Below the pieces are notes generated by a model that saw nothing but the letters and a program-made list of their open reading frames with translations, was not told the DNA's origin and did no database searches. From the NCBI RefSeq assembly GCF_015645385.1, contig NZ_JADOET010000001.1, positions 1 through 64,000 of the forward strand: a stretch of 64,000 nucleotides of DNA, written 5' to 3'. Of the stretch, positions 9,099 through 19,744 are shown piece after piece (within the stretch, counting starts at the first letter, position 1; each line of letters starts with the position of its first letter). Both the position numbers and the translations under genes were made by a program. The stretch is from Winogradskyella marina (GTDB taxonomy: Bacteria > Bacteroidota > Bacteroidia > Flavobacteriales > Flavobacteriaceae).

Positions 9099-11915
9099 TT
9101 ATTCTTGCTGTGAAGCTTCTGGTTTTAAAACAAACTCTGCATAATTATTCATATTAAAATATGTATTCGCGGCATCTTTAAACATATTAGAGTCAATATT
9201 ATTTATTTCTGCTTCAGAGTCTAAAATAGATTCTAATTTTAAATCATATTTGACGGCTTCTCTCAATTTATTTATCCAGTAGGCGTTAATTTCTAAGAAC
9301 TCTTTATGATTAGCTAATTCAGCCTCTTTTATTTTATACAAATCTGCTTCAGTAGCTCCATCTTTTTGGATTTTTTTAATTTCTTCCAACACTTTATGCA
9401 CTAATTTCTCTACATTATTTGGATCGCAGGTAAAACGTATATTCATTCTATACCAACCGTAAGGTATGTCAGATGCATAACCAGCAACTTGTACACCATA
9501 AACACCAGACATTTTTTCTCGCATTTCTTCAGTAAGTTTAATTTTAAGCAATTTACCAAGTAAACTTAGCTTATTTTTTTCTTTAAGAGAAAAGTCAAAA
9601 TTATTAGTAAATCGCATGTCTACTATACTTTTATTTTCAACTCCTTTGAGAAACGTCTTTTTAACAACCGTATTAGTATAGCGCATCCCTATATCTTTCC
9701 ATGTGCTCTCTTTTTCTAGGTCTGACGGTAGACTCCCTAAATACTTTGCTGTAAACGCTCTTAAGTTTTTAAGGTCAATACTCCCTACAAAAACAAAAGT
9801 AAACCCATTTGCTGATGCCAAACGCTCTTTATAAAACTTAAATGCGTCATCGATATTTAGTCCATCCTCAATCTGTTGCACTGTTAAAGGCACTCCTCTA
9901 AGATGGCCTTTGGTCATAATTTCACTTATCTGATTATCAAAAAAGTTTCCTGGACTTTTATCCTGATCTTTATAAATGGATTTTAAATTTGCTTTTTTCG
10001 AATTAAACACACCTTCATCCTTGTTCGGACTTGTGATATACAAATGGACCATTTGCAACATTGTCTCTAAGTCTTTTGACGAACTTGAACCTGAGAATAA
10101 ATCATCGTAGAACGTTATGTTTGGGGTAACTCTCACTGTTTTCCCCATGTTCAATTTATTAAGGTCAGATTCAGATATGCCATTAACACCGCTGGACCCA
10201 ATAATATTTCCTGCATTTCTGGCTGAAATATATAGAGAATCTGGGGCCAAAGAACTTCCTCCTGGTCTAAACCCACTCATTGAAATTAAATCGTTCTGAA
10301 ATTTAGTAGGCTTAGCAATTATAGTGATTCCATTTGCTAGTTTCCACGTCGTAACATCAACATCTTCGTTATAGGTTTCACTAATTACCTTTCCAGGAGT
10401 TGGCTCATTAGTCATTAATTTAATATCACTAAGCGCGTCTTCATAAGCTTCTAGAGGCTGTAGACTAACCTTTTTAAGTATTGCTTCAATGTCTTCCTCT
10501 GTAGGTAGTTTTAAATTTTCTTTGTCAATAGCATTTAGAACTACGGCCACATTATCTGTTTTTATCCAATCATTGCTTAAGTTATTGATTTCTTCAACGG
10601 TAATTGTTGGAAAAACTTCTTTGTAAAACTGGTAAATAAACGCATCACTTGGAATCGCTTTACTATCTGTAAAATTATCAATATACTGTTCTACGTAATA
10701 TTTTGTGTTAATTTTTCCATTCTCTTTTCTGCGCATATCTGCACCGTTTAACAACTGTTCTTTAAAACGTACCAGCTCTGTATTAGTGAATCCAAACCTC
10801 TTAACGCGTTCACTTTCCACTAATAACGCTTCGATTCCTTCCGTAATTTTATCTTCTTTAAGACTTGCTTTTAATAAAAAAGCATCTTTATTTCCTAGAA
10901 AATCACCTATACCAGCAATGGCACTTAAGAAAGGGGCATCAGGTTGTAAGCCAATTTCATTTAACCTTTGACGTAACATTGCTGAATATAAATATTTTAA
11001 AACCTCGTTACGATAGTCATTAAGTGTTATTACTTCGGTTTCGTCTTTTTTGCTAAATAAAGAAATACTCACACCCGATGCTTCTTTATCTGTAATCACT
11101 GTAATAACAGGTTCTTTATTGTCAGGAATTTCATAATACACTCTTTCTTTTGGGTTATCAATAAGTTGCATACCACTGAATAATTCTTTTACTTTTTTCT
11201 CTGTTTTATGCACATCAAAATCTCCGACTAACACCAAAGCCATTAAATCTGGACGATACCAATCTTTGTAGAAACGTTTCATGGCATCATATTCAGAATT
11301 TAAAATAACATCCGTTGTACCAATTGGTAACCTCTTAGCGTATCTCGAATTGTTGGTTATTTTAGGAATAGACTGATAATACATACGCATAGGAGCACCA
11401 CTTCTAGCCCTAAGCTCTTCTGCCACAATCCCTCTTTCATTATCAATCTCTTCATCTTCAAAAGTAATACCATCTGCCCAATCTCTTAAAACCTGTAAAC
11501 TGGTATTAAACGTTTCTTCATCAGTTGGTACTGATAATTTATAAACCGTTTCATCAAAACCAGTGTGTGCATTTAAGTCTGCCCCAAATTCAACACCAAG
11601 GCCTTGTAGGTAGTTAATAAGTTCATTTTTTTCGAAACTTTTAGTTCCATTAAAAGCCATATGTTCTACAAAATGTGCTAACCCTTGCTGGTCATCTTCT
11701 TCTAAAATAGAACCTGCATTAATTACTAATCTTAATTCTGCTTTATTTTTAGGTTTTGCATTTTGTTTTATGTAATAAGTTAACCCATTAGCTAGTTTAC
11801 CGATTTTTACTGTTGGATCTGTAGGTATTTTACGATTTAAATCCTTTATTTGAGCCGGCAGACTAAAACTTAAAAAGAGCAAAAGTGTTATTAAAATTAC
11901 TGTTCTGTTTTTCAT
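9099..11915 (-). CDS. Secreted M16 (pitrilysin-type) zinc peptidase
   Basis: A 938-residue exported peptidase with a cleavable signal (residues 1-21, ending SLPAQ). The inverted zinc motif HFVEH (His81, Glu84, His85) and the downstream ERGIVAEE (third ligand, around residue 165) mark an active M16 N-domain. The usual inactive second half follows, giving the four-domain, roughly 930-residue pitrilysin layout. It should degrade peptides in the periplasm. It lies at the 3' end of the susC-susD locus, which suggests the imported substrate is peptide (inference). Confidence 0.9.
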   Translation of the reverse strand: MKNRTVILITLLLFLSFSLPAQIKDLNRKIPTDPTVKIGKLANGLTYYIKQNAKPKNKAELRLVINAGSILEEDDQQGLAHFVEHMAFNGTKSFEKNELINYLQGLGVEFGADLNAHTGFDETVYKLSVPTDEETFNTSLQVLRDWADGITFEDEEIDNERGIVAEELRARSGAPMRMYYQSIPKITNNSRYAKRLPIGTTDVILNSEYDAMKRFYKDWYRPDLMALVLVGDFDVHKTEKKVKELFSGMQLIDNPKERVYYEIPDNKEPVITVITDKEASGVSISLFSKKDETEVITLNDYRNEVLKYLYSAMLRQRLNEIGLQPDAPFLSAIAGIGDFLGNKDAFLLKASLKEDKITEGIEALLVESERVKRFGFTNTELVRFKEQLLNGADMRRKENGKINTKYYVEQYIDNFTDSKAIPSDAFIYQFYKEVFPTITVEEINNLSNDWIKTDNVAVVLNAIDKENLKLPTEEDIEAILKKVSLQPLEAYEDALSDIKLMTNEPTPGKVISETYNEDVDVTTWKLANGITIIAKPTKFQNDLISMSGFRPGGSSLAPDSLYISARNAGNIIGSSGVNGISESDLNKLNMGKTVRVTPNITFYDDLFSGSSSSKDLETMLQMVHLYITSPNKDEGVFNSKKANLKSIYKDQDKSPGNFFDNQISEIMTKGHLRGVPLTVQQIEDGLNIDDAFKFYKERLASANGFTFVFVGSIDLKNLRAFTAKYLGSLPSDLEKESTWKDIGMRYTNTVVKKTFLKGVENKSIVDMRFTNNFDFSLKEKNKLSLLGKLLKIKLTEEMREKMSGVYGVQVAGYASDIPYGWYRMNIRFTCDPNNVEKLVHKVLEEIKKIQKDGATEADLYKIKEAELANHKEFLEINAYWINKLREAVKYDLKLESILDSEAEINNIDSNMFKDAANTYFNMNNYAEFVLKPEASQQE

Positions 11916-12101
11916 GAATTGTTGTTATTAAAATTATTTATAAGTCTTAAAATTTTTCAATATTATTCTAATGGATAGCTTAATTAGTAAGTATCCATCA
12001 TTGTAAAATCTTAAATCATTTTTAAAAACAGAGTCTTAAATTCTTTAAAAAGAAAATTAAAACTCTGCTAGGGGTAATCTACTGAGACTAATCAATATTT
12101 G

Positions 12102-13448
12102 TTATTCGTAACCAGGGTTCTGATCTGTAAATGTAATGGAGCCATTACCATTTATTTCTTCTTCAGGAATAGGCAAAATATATTGGTTAGAGCTAATTAT
12201 AGAAGGTTTAAGTAGCATTGCTTTATTAAACCGAATCGCTGCAAACCATTCACTTCCGTTCTCAAAAGCAAGTTCTCTTGCTATTTCATTAAAAATGTCT
12301 TCTTTAAGTGCTTCTATATTTGCTGCTGAAGTATTACCAATACCTGCACGATTTCTAATAATATTCAAAGGAGCACTGGCGTCTGCTAAAGATGCACCAC
12401 TAAAAGCTAAGCCTTCTGCTTTTATAAGATACATTTCAGCTAGACGTAAGAAATAAGTTGGTCTAAAGACCTCCTCATTATTCGTTTTCAAAATATCCGA
12501 ATCGTTGTAAGTATAGGCTTTTCTAGGATCTGTATCCATGATAGCTGTAAACCAATTATCTGTAGGAGGAATGCCAGAATAAAAGCGTTTACGATTGTTA
12601 TCTTCTGTATCTGAATTTGCATCTCGGTACGTCATTAAAATCATTTCTGAAGAATTTAAACCCTGGCTAAAAACAGATTCAAAGTCGGGCGCTAAGCTTG
12701 TTGTACCATCGTTTATCACCTGGTCTGCTAAAGCTGCAGCTTCTGCATATTTACCCTGATATAACAACACTTTTGCTTTTAAAGCTTTTGCTGCTGTTTT
12801 TGAGGCGCGATAGGTCACGGAATAATCTGGCGCATCTAAAATTGCGGCATCCAAATCTAATAGTATTTGCTCATAACATTCTGCAACTGTATTTCTTGCT
12901 TTATTTCTAGTAACAAAATTGCTAGGCTCTGTTCGTAATACGATCCCCAAATTACTACTTTCATCAAAAAACTGACCATAATATCTAAGGGCATCAAACG
13001 TAGACATTGCTCTTAAAAAGCGTGCTTCTCCAATTATTTCTTTTCTGGAAGTCTCTGAAATTAAATTTCCAGAAAGTTGATTGGTTTGTTTAATGGTATT
13101 ATTTGCTATATCCATTGTTTTATAAAACATTAACCAATAATCTCTAACGTAGATATTATCAAATTCTAATGAGTTATTGGAAAACTGAATATGACTTGTT
13201 CCTGTCCCTGAGCCATTCATAGATCCTATCATAGCACTAGGAATTAACTCTGAGAACATATAATATTTATCATTAATTCTAGAAGTTATAGTTGTATAAA
13301 CACCATTTAGTAGCGCTCTTGCATCTGTTTCACTTTGCACCACGTTTTCTTCTACTAAATTGTTAGGGGGATCATTTTCTAAAACATCTACTAATTCGCA
13401 AGATGTAAAGAGACATATAACTAGACTATAAATAATTATTTTTTTCAT
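12102..13448 (-). CDS. susD-like: SusD/RagB family outer-membrane lipoprotein
   Basis: A 448-residue lipoprotein whose signal ends LFTSC (Cys17). The N-terminal NNLVEENVVQSETDARALLNGVY and later GEARFLRAMSTFDALRYYGQ, RPTYFLRLAEMYLIKAE and ITFTDQNPGYE are SusD-family landmarks with TPR-like helices. It forms the lid over the SusC channel on the cell surface and binds the nutrient. It lies 13 bases downstream of susC. Length is slightly short for carbohydrate-type SusD proteins. Confidence 0.93.
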   Translation of the reverse strand: MKKIIIYSLVICLFTSCELVDVLENDPPNNLVEENVVQSETDARALLNGVYTTITSRINDKYYMFSELIPSAMIGSMNGSGTGTSHIQFSNNSLEFDNIYVRDYWLMFYKTMDIANNTIKQTNQLSGNLISETSRKEIIGEARFLRAMSTFDALRYYGQFFDESSNLGIVLRTEPSNFVTRNKARNTVAECYEQILLDLDAAILDAPDYSVTYRASKTAAKALKAKVLLYQGKYAEAAALADQVINDGTTSLAPDFESVFSQGLNSSEMILMTYRDANSDTEDNNRKRFYSGIPPTDNWFTAIMDTDPRKAYTYNDSDILKTNNEEVFRPTYFLRLAEMYLIKAEGLAFSGASLADASAPLNIIRNRAGIGNTSAANIEALKEDIFNEIARELAFENGSEWFAAIRFNKAMLLKPSIISSNQYILPIPEEEINGNGSITFTDQNPGYE

Positions 13449-13461
13449 AATTTAATTGTTT

Positions 13462-16400
13462 TTAAAATGCAATATTTAATCCCATTGTGAATACTTTTGA
13501 AATAGGGAAACGATTATTATCTCTACCAGAACTAATATCATTATTAAATAAATTAGAAGCTTCTGGATCTGCACCTGGATAATCTGTTATTGTAAATAAG
13601 TTTTGAGCAGAGAAAAATATAGACATTGTATCTAAAAAATTAAGCGTTTCAATATCCTTTTTTGAAAAGGTATAACTAAAGCTTAGCGTTTTTAATCTTA
13701 TGTAAGAAGCATCATAAACATAATGAGAAGATGTTCTATCATTATTATTTGGGTCAAAATAAACCGATCGAGGGATATTGGTGTTTCTATTATCTGGAGT
13801 CCATGCATTTAAAACACTAGTCTCCTTATTCTCACCAATAAATGTACTTCCAAAATTCGTCCCTCGAGCTAAACCAAAAGCTTCAATATCATTACCTACT
13901 GAAAATGTAAAGAAGGTAGATAATGCAAACCCTTTATACTGAAAAGTGTTATTAAACCCACCAAAGAAATCTGGCTGCGTATCTCCTATAACCGTTTGAT
14001 CTAAATTGGTTATTATACCATCTGGCACACCATCTGGCCCCGTTAAGTCTTTAAATTTTAAATCCCCTGGAGCGGTTTGAATATTTTGATAAACTCCTGA
14101 AGGAGAACTTGCATTTAAAGCATCGATAGCATCTTGATCTTGAAAAAGTCCCTCGGCAACATAACCATATATTAAGCCTATTGGACTTCCTTCTTTTAAG
14201 CGTCCACCACCAGGAAAACCGGTTAAGAAACCATCTTCATCTCTAAAATCATCAGATATTTTGGTTAATTTGTTTTCGTTTTTACTGATGTTGAATGATA
14301 CATTCCAATTAAAATTCTTAGAAGTTATAACGTCACCTTTTAATTCTAACTCTACACCTGAATTTTGGGTATTACCAATATTGGCAATAATCCTATTATA
14401 CCCAGTATTCCCCGGTGTGATTGAGGTAAATAATGCATCTTTTGTTTCTTTTGAATAATACCCAATACCTCCACTAAATCTCCCTTTAAAAAAGGTAAAA
14501 TCAAGCCCGAAATCTATTTGTTCTGTTCTCTCCCATTTTAATTTATCATTCCCTAATTGAGTTATAATAACAGATGGGTCTGGTCCATAATCCTCTCCTT
14601 CAAAAAGCGTTCTCCACGCGTAATCTCCAAAATCTTGTTGCCCAGTAGTTCCTATACTTGCTCTCAATTTTAACTCGTCAATAAAATCAACATTCATCAA
14701 AAACTCTTCATTTGAAAGTCTCCAAGCCGCCGCAGCTGCAGGAAAAAAGGCATATTGATTATCTTTCGCAAACTTTGAAGAACCATCTACTCTTGCAGAT
14801 AACGTCAACAAATATTTGTCATCAAAATCATAATTAACACGTCCAAAATAAGAGGCTAACCCTGAATAGGTTTCATATGATGATCCATCCGAAAAAACAG
14901 TGGCGCTAGTTATATTTGTTAATACTTCATTAAAAAAACCTTCACCCCAAACTTTTACATTTGAACTTTTATTCTTTTCAAAAGAAGCTCCAATTACCGC
15001 ACTAATATTGTGTTTTCCGATTAGCTTATCATAAGATAGTGTATTTTGAAATAACGTACTTGTACTACGACTTCTACTTTCCTGAGCATAACCGTCTCCA
15101 TTTCCTAAATTGCGGTCCCAACCACCAACAAAAGTAAATTCGGGATAAAAACTCTTTTGATTACCATCATTATAATTTAAAGAGAATAAGGTTTTAAAAT
15201 TTAATCCCTCTGCCAACTTTATCTCTGTATATATAGACCCTAATAATAAGAATGTTTTATTATTATTAAGTGCTTTAGAACGGGCTACTGGATTTTCTTG
15301 CGTATACTGTGGTGAAAACGAATAATTTCCATCGGTATCAAAAACTGGCACGTCTGGTCTAAAATCATAAATAAGCTGTGTTAGCCCTCCATCTACCGCG
15401 TCTTGATCAGAAGAAGATAAATTTATTTTAGATCCAATGGTCCAATTGTCATTAATCTTAGTATCAAGATTAGTCGAGAAATTATACCTATTAAACCCAG
15501 TATTTTCATAAACACCATCTTGTGTATTAATACCTAAAGTCATAGAGTATCTGGACTTTTCTGAACCACCACGTACATTTAAATTATAGTTACTAGATAT
15601 TGGCGCCCCAGGACTTAACTCATCTTCCCAATTTGTATTTGCGTCACCAAAATAAGAACCATCTAATACTGACCTAGTGAATGCATCATCTCTTGTACCA
15701 TTACCCACAGCAGTTGTTAAAACGTTCCTAAACTGACTCGCATTTAAAACATCTAAGGTTTGCCCACTTTGCGTACTTGTAGAGATATTAAGTTGAAATT
15801 TTGTTTTACTCGAAAATGTCCCTTGTCTGGTGTTTATTATAATAACTCCATTGGCCGCTCTTGATCCGTATATAGCAGCAGCTGATGCATCTTTTAAAAC
15901 ACTTATAGATTCAATATCAGAAGCATTGATATTACCAATAGGAGTACTAATACCTTCTTGGTTTAATTCAGACCCCAAATTATTGCCTTCTGATCCACCT
16001 GAAGGAATATTACTATTAGGAGCCACAGGAATACCATCAATAACATATAAGGGTTGGTTTGATCCTAGTAAAGAAGTAGTTCCTCTAATTCTAATTCTCG
16101 CCGCTGCACCTGGCTGTCCTGATGAGCTTGTAACATTAACCCCTGCAATTTGTCCTTGCAGTGCATTATCTAAATTTACTGTAGGTGCCTGACTTGTAAT
16201 ATTTTTCATATCAACAGTACCAACTGAACCTGTTAAGCTTTCTCTTTTAACTTTCCCATAACCAATTATAACGGCTTCCTCAAGCCCTGTAATTGATTCT
16301 TGCAGTACTATATTTATAACATCACCATTCTTAGCTTCAATTTCCTTTGTTTCATATCCGACAAATGACACGACAATTGTTACAGGACTCTGAGATATAT

Positions 16401-16914
16401 TTAAACTGTAATTTCCGTCTAAATCCGTAATAACACCATTATCTGTCCCTTTTTCCAATACTGTTGCGCCTGGTAATAACGTACCATTTTTATCTCTTAC
16501 TGTTCCTGTAATCTGACTCTGAGCTGCAGACCTATTCAATTGGATTGGATTTCCTTGACCTCTTCGCAAGACAATCTGTTTTTTAACAATACGATAATCG
16601 ATGTCAGTATTATCAAATATCGTTTTTAAAACACGTGATAGTTTCTCATTTTTTGTAGAAATATTTAGAAGCTTATCATTATCTAAAATAGTTTTTTCAT
16701 ACAAAAATTTAAAATCAGTCTTTTTCTCTATTTGACTTAAAATAGATTCTAATTTCATCTCATTACAATCCAATGATATCTTAACATTTTGTGAGTTTGA
16801 TGTTGCATGGATTTGCAATAAGGTAAAAAAAAGCAAAATGGAAGTGAGCTTCATTTTTAAACTTAGTTTAGGGAGATATAGCATTTTACCTATCTCAATG
16901 ATATTTTTTTGCAT
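13462..16914 (-). CDS. susC-like: SusC/RagA TonB-linked outer-membrane transporter with STN domain
   Basis: A 1150-residue TonB-dependent transporter. After a signal segment (about residues 21-42) comes an STN signalling domain (about 45-115), then a carboxypeptidase-regulatory-like beta domain (ITGTVRDKNGTLLPGATV, about 135-210), a plug (LQGQIAGVNVTSSSGQPGAA and PLYVIDGIPV) and the 22-strand barrel ending in ...FTMGLNIAF. The STN domain lets it signal through the FecR protein encoded upstream to the divergent ECF sigma factor. Substrate unknown; the M16 peptidase next door hints at peptides. Confidence 0.94.
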   Translation of the reverse strand: MQKNIIEIGKMLYLPKLSLKMKLTSILLFFTLLQIHATSNSQNVKISLDCNEMKLESILSQIEKKTDFKFLYEKTILDNDKLLNISTKNEKLSRVLKTIFDNTDIDYRIVKKQIVLRRGQGNPIQLNRSAAQSQITGTVRDKNGTLLPGATVLEKGTDNGVITDLDGNYSLNISQSPVTIVVSFVGYETKEIEAKNGDVINIVLQESITGLEEAVIIGYGKVKRESLTGSVGTVDMKNITSQAPTVNLDNALQGQIAGVNVTSSSGQPGAAARIRIRGTTSLLGSNQPLYVIDGIPVAPNSNIPSGGSEGNNLGSELNQEGISTPIGNINASDIESISVLKDASAAAIYGSRAANGVIIINTRQGTFSSKTKFQLNISTSTQSGQTLDVLNASQFRNVLTTAVGNGTRDDAFTRSVLDGSYFGDANTNWEDELSPGAPISSNYNLNVRGGSEKSRYSMTLGINTQDGVYENTGFNRYNFSTNLDTKINDNWTIGSKINLSSSDQDAVDGGLTQLIYDFRPDVPVFDTDGNYSFSPQYTQENPVARSKALNNNKTFLLLGSIYTEIKLAEGLNFKTLFSLNYNDGNQKSFYPEFTFVGGWDRNLGNGDGYAQESRSRSTSTLFQNTLSYDKLIGKHNISAVIGASFEKNKSSNVKVWGEGFFNEVLTNITSATVFSDGSSYETYSGLASYFGRVNYDFDDKYLLTLSARVDGSSKFAKDNQYAFFPAAAAAWRLSNEEFLMNVDFIDELKLRASIGTTGQQDFGDYAWRTLFEGEDYGPDPSVIITQLGNDKLKWERTEQIDFGLDFTFFKGRFSGGIGYYSKETKDALFTSITPGNTGYNRIIANIGNTQNSGVELELKGDVITSKNFNWNVSFNISKNENKLTKISDDFRDEDGFLTGFPGGGRLKEGSPIGLIYGYVAEGLFQDQDAIDALNASSPSGVYQNIQTAPGDLKFKDLTGPDGVPDGIITNLDQTVIGDTQPDFFGGFNNTFQYKGFALSTFFTFSVGNDIEAFGLARGTNFGSTFIGENKETSVLNAWTPDNRNTNIPRSVYFDPNNNDRTSSHYVYDASYIRLKTLSFSYTFSKKDIETLNFLDTMSIFFSAQNLFTITDYPGADPEASNLFNNDISSGRDNNRFPISKVFTMGLNIAF

Positions 16915-17088
16915 ACTTTTGATTTGATTTTAATGTGTTAGACATGTAAATCACTTTTTTAAGATCGGGAAATGCTCCAACATTTTCCGATTTTTTCATT
17001 ATAGCGTATAGATTGAGCCGCGATAATAAAATTAAAAGTAGATCTACTTAAATAGAAATAATTACATTTTAAGTTTATAGCATAGGCC
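16915..17088. promoter_or_regulatory. fecR-susC spacer with hairpin and palindrome
   Basis: A hairpin TCGGGAAATG (16965-16974) with CATTTTCCGA (16981-16990) and a perfect 14-base palindrome AAGTAGATCTACTT (17036-17049) lie between fecR and susC. They may separate fecR and susC expression or bind a regulator. No promoter match is convincing. Confidence 0.4.
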
Positions 17089-18255
17089 TTATTTTTTTTT
17101 AGAGTTAATGATGATTGTATCTTTATTAAATTTATAAGTGAAATTTCCTGAGTAGCTCAAGCTTTCCATCACTTGATCGATATCCTCATTATCAAATTTT
17201 GCCGTAAAAAATCTATTTTCCAATGATTTATTATGATTTATAAATTTGACATTATACTGTCGTTCTAATTTCTTTAAAATAGCTTTAAACTCTACTTCCT
17301 TAAGAATAAGTCTACCATTTAGCCAAGCTAAATGAGACTCAACATCCGCTTCAGAAACTTGTATTTTACGATCCACTTTACTCCAAGCCGCTTTATACCC
17401 TGGCTTTAGTAATGTTGAATTCTCTACATTATAGACTGCATTAGCTTTATAAACACTGACTGAGCCTTCGACTAAAACGGTATTAATATTTTCATCTTCT
17501 GAATATGACGAAATGTTAAACTCTGTACCTAAGACCCGCACATCTATTTCATTTGCATTAACTACAAATGGGTGCTTAGCATCTTTTGCAACCTTGAAAA
17601 ATGCTTCACCTTCTAAAAATACATTTCGGTGTTTTCCTTCTATAAAATTAACGGGGTATTTTAACGAGGAGCCTGCGTTTAAGTTTACAATGGTACCATC
17701 TGCTAATTTAATTTCGAACTTTTTACCATAAGGAACCGTTAGCGTATTGTAAACCAATACTGATTTTTTTTCTTGAGTAAAATACTCTATTTTTTTACCA
17801 GATTGAATCCCTATAATATGACCTTCGTCATCCACAATATCATTAGAATCATTGTCATCAATAGTCTTCGTTTTCCCATTATCTAACTTAAGCGTTATAA
17901 CTTCAGTTGGAAAAACAAGTTTATCGTTTTTGTTAGAATACAATTCGAGATAACCGTAACCTAACGCTAAGAAAACAAGTATTAATGCAGCATACTTTAA
18001 AAAAGATGCTTTTCTCTTAGCCAAACGCTTAGTCCTTTTATCTTTATTTATAAACTTTAAAACTTGTAATTCTGTTGTTTTAGAATCATACGCTTTCATA
18101 TTATAATTAATAGCATAATTAACTTTTACAAAATCATTAAACAACGTCTCATTTTTAGGATTATCTAACCATAATGTTAGCGTATCTAATTCTGTTGAAG
18201 TTGCCTCATTTGTAAGGTATTTTACTATTATCTTTTTTATTTTTTTTGAAATCAT
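17089..18255 (-). CDS. fecR-like: FecR-type anti-sigma factor
   Basis: A 388-residue inner-membrane regulator. A cytosolic N-terminal sigma-binding region (residues 1-85) is followed by one membrane helix (about 87-105), a periplasmic FecR domain with LTVPYGKKFEIKLADGTIVNLN and GEAFFKVAKDAKHPFVV, and a C-terminal DUF4974 domain that contacts the transporter STN domain. It is divergent from the ECF sigma gene with a 79-base spacer and precedes susC in the same direction, the usual cell-surface signalling arrangement. Confidence 0.92.
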   Translation of the reverse strand: MISKKIKKIIVKYLTNEATSTELDTLTLWLDNPKNETLFNDFVKVNYAINYNMKAYDSKTTELQVLKFINKDKRTKRLAKRKASFLKYAALILVFLALGYGYLELYSNKNDKLVFPTEVITLKLDNGKTKTIDDNDSNDIVDDEGHIIGIQSGKKIEYFTQEKKSVLVYNTLTVPYGKKFEIKLADGTIVNLNAGSSLKYPVNFIEGKHRNVFLEGEAFFKVAKDAKHPFVVNANEIDVRVLGTEFNISSYSEDENINTVLVEGSVSVYKANAVYNVENSTLLKPGYKAAWSKVDRKIQVSEADVESHLAWLNGRLILKEVEFKAILKKLERQYNVKFINHNKSLENRFFTAKFDNEDIDQVMESLSYSGNFTYKFNKDTIIINSKKK

Positions 18256-18334
18256 CTATTCTAACTTCTTTATACTATAACGAAGGAAATCTTCACTACC
18301 CTTACTTATTCTTAAAATTTTTATTAATTTCCCA

Positions 18335-18958
18335 ATGAAATATTACATAATGCTAGATTTTTCAAGAGATAATACAAAGTTAATTGAAGCGCTAAAAAGC
18401 GGAAACACAAATGCCTACACTTTTTTAGTGAAGCAGTACAACCAAAAATTATGTGTTTATGCATTTAGCTTATCGCATGACCACGATTTGGCACAAGATA
18501 TAGTGCAAAATGTATTTATTCGCACATGGCAACAACGCCATAAGCTTAAAAGCGAATTTGTTATACAGCGGTTTCTCTATAAATTAACTTATAATGAATT
18601 TATAGATCAATATCGTAAAATGAAATCTACAGTTATGCTCGAAAAAAAATATATTGATGCACTTGATACTATTTTGGAAGAAGAAGATCATAAACCTCGT
18701 TTTGAAAAATTAATCGATTTAGTAAAAACAGAAATAGAAAATCTACCTCCTAAATGTAAACAGACGTTTTTATTAAGTAAACAAGAAGGATTAACGAACA
18801 TTGAAATTGCGGAATACCTAAATGTTTCAATTAAAACGGTAGAGGCACAAATAACTAAAGCATTTTCAATTATCCGTAAAAACACAAAGGCAAATAGTAA
18901 CAGTATTATGTTCTTACTTTTCGGGAAGAGTTTCGAAAAACTTTTAAACAAAATCTGA
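18335..18958 (+). CDS. ECF sigma-70 factor of the Sus-type locus
   Basis: A 207-residue sigma factor with region 2 (NAYTFLVKQYNQKLCVYAFSLS..DLAQDIVQNVFIRTW) and region 4 (LPPKCKQTFLLSKQEGLTNIEIAEYLNVSIKTVEAQ). It should direct RNA polymerase to the susC operon when released by the adjacent FecR protein. Two in-frame ATGs exist, at 18335 and 18350; the second (MLDFSRDN) may be the true start. It is transcribed away from fecR, whereas many such pairs are codirectional. Confidence 0.9.
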   Translation: MKYYIMLDFSRDNTKLIEALKSGNTNAYTFLVKQYNQKLCVYAFSLSHDHDLAQDIVQNVFIRTWQQRHKLKSEFVIQRFLYKLTYNEFIDQYRKMKSTVMLEKKYIDALDTILEEEDHKPRFEKLIDLVKTEIENLPPKCKQTFLLSKQEGLTNIEIAEYLNVSIKTVEAQITKAFSIIRKNTKANSNSIMFLLFGKSFEKLLNKI

Positions 18959-19346
18959 TATTCTTTGATTTTTTTTTAGGATTTACCGTAATACAACGAA
19001 ACGAGCTAATATCATCACACGAGGTCTTACTAAAAGCATTCAATAAAGTAATTAAATCTTTAATTCATTGTTTTAAAAAACGATAATTTTTTTTTTATTG
19101 ACAACCTTTAATTATTCATACATTAAACTTAAACACAAGCAGAACCTCACAAGGGTGGCAAATGAGTTTTTCATTTTAAAATTTTTATTAATCAATCGAC
19201 TAATTCAAAATAAATTTGAAACCATATAAGTTAAGAAATTTATAAAACAAGTTTGGTATAGCCTTTGCATTATTATTTTCATTAATTTTGCATTCCTTAT
19301 TCAGATAATAAATCTTGATAAGATTTCTGCTTTCGCAGAAACTTAT
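18959..19346. promoter_or_regulatory. Upstream region of tmRNA
   Basis: About 390 bases without a gene. TAATTTTG at 19283-19290 fits the TAnnTTTG -7 element and is the probable ssrA promoter. A perfect hairpin TTTCTGC/GCAGAAA at 19324-19341 lies just before the mature tmRNA 5' end and would be in the precursor. It resembles the small hairpin repeats in the trp operon. Confidence 0.5.
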
Positions 19347-19740
19347 GGGGTCGACTGGTTTTGACAGCGAGATTAATTAAATGGTAAGCACGTGGTGTAA
19401 TGGCATTGACACACCTAAAAGGCTAGACCAAATTTTAAACGGCGAGAATAACTACGCTTTAGCTGCATAATCTGAATTATAGTAAGATTCGTGCTCATTC
19501 CTACTAGGTAGGAAGGCTAAATGTCTCCGAAAAGCCCTAGTCAGTGGCGTTTCTGCATGAGGCATCGTAAAAATTGACTAAGATTGGGTAGTGCTTTGAT
19601 GCCCTTTCGAGATTAAAAAGCTAAGCTTAAAGTGGGTTGTCTTTAACCAGCTTTAAGTCGAAAACCCAAGAAAAGAATAAACGTGTAGAAAGCCCTTTGG
19701 TTACTTGTTTGGACGAGAGTTCGATTCTCTCCGACTCCAC
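19347..19740 (+). ncRNA. ssrA: tmRNA (transfer-messenger RNA)
   Basis: The 5' GGGGTCGACTGGTTTTGACAG and the 3' GTTCGATTCTCTCCGACTCC are the diagnostic tmRNA ends; GGGGTCG pairs with CGACTCC as acceptor stem. The tag frame at 19441-19470 reads GENNYALAA then TAA, the Bacteroidota type of degradation tag. CCA is not fully encoded (ACTA follows the acceptor stem). tmRNA rescues stalled ribosomes and tags the product for proteolysis. The gene's 3' end is the integration site of the following element, but the gene remains intact. Confidence 0.97.
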
Positions 19741-19742
19741 TA
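19725..19742 (+). other. attL: left copy of 18-bp attachment repeat
   Basis: TTCTCTCCGACTCCACTA at the tmRNA 3' end is repeated exactly at 26042-26059. It covers the T-arm/acceptor 3' half, a classic target for tyrosine recombinases, and bounds the integrative element on the left. Confidence 0.9.
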
Positions 19743-19744
19743 TT

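Noticed and set aside
15830-16192. 120-codon plus-strand frame within susC
   Set aside because: It is antisense to the conserved plug domain of the transporter.
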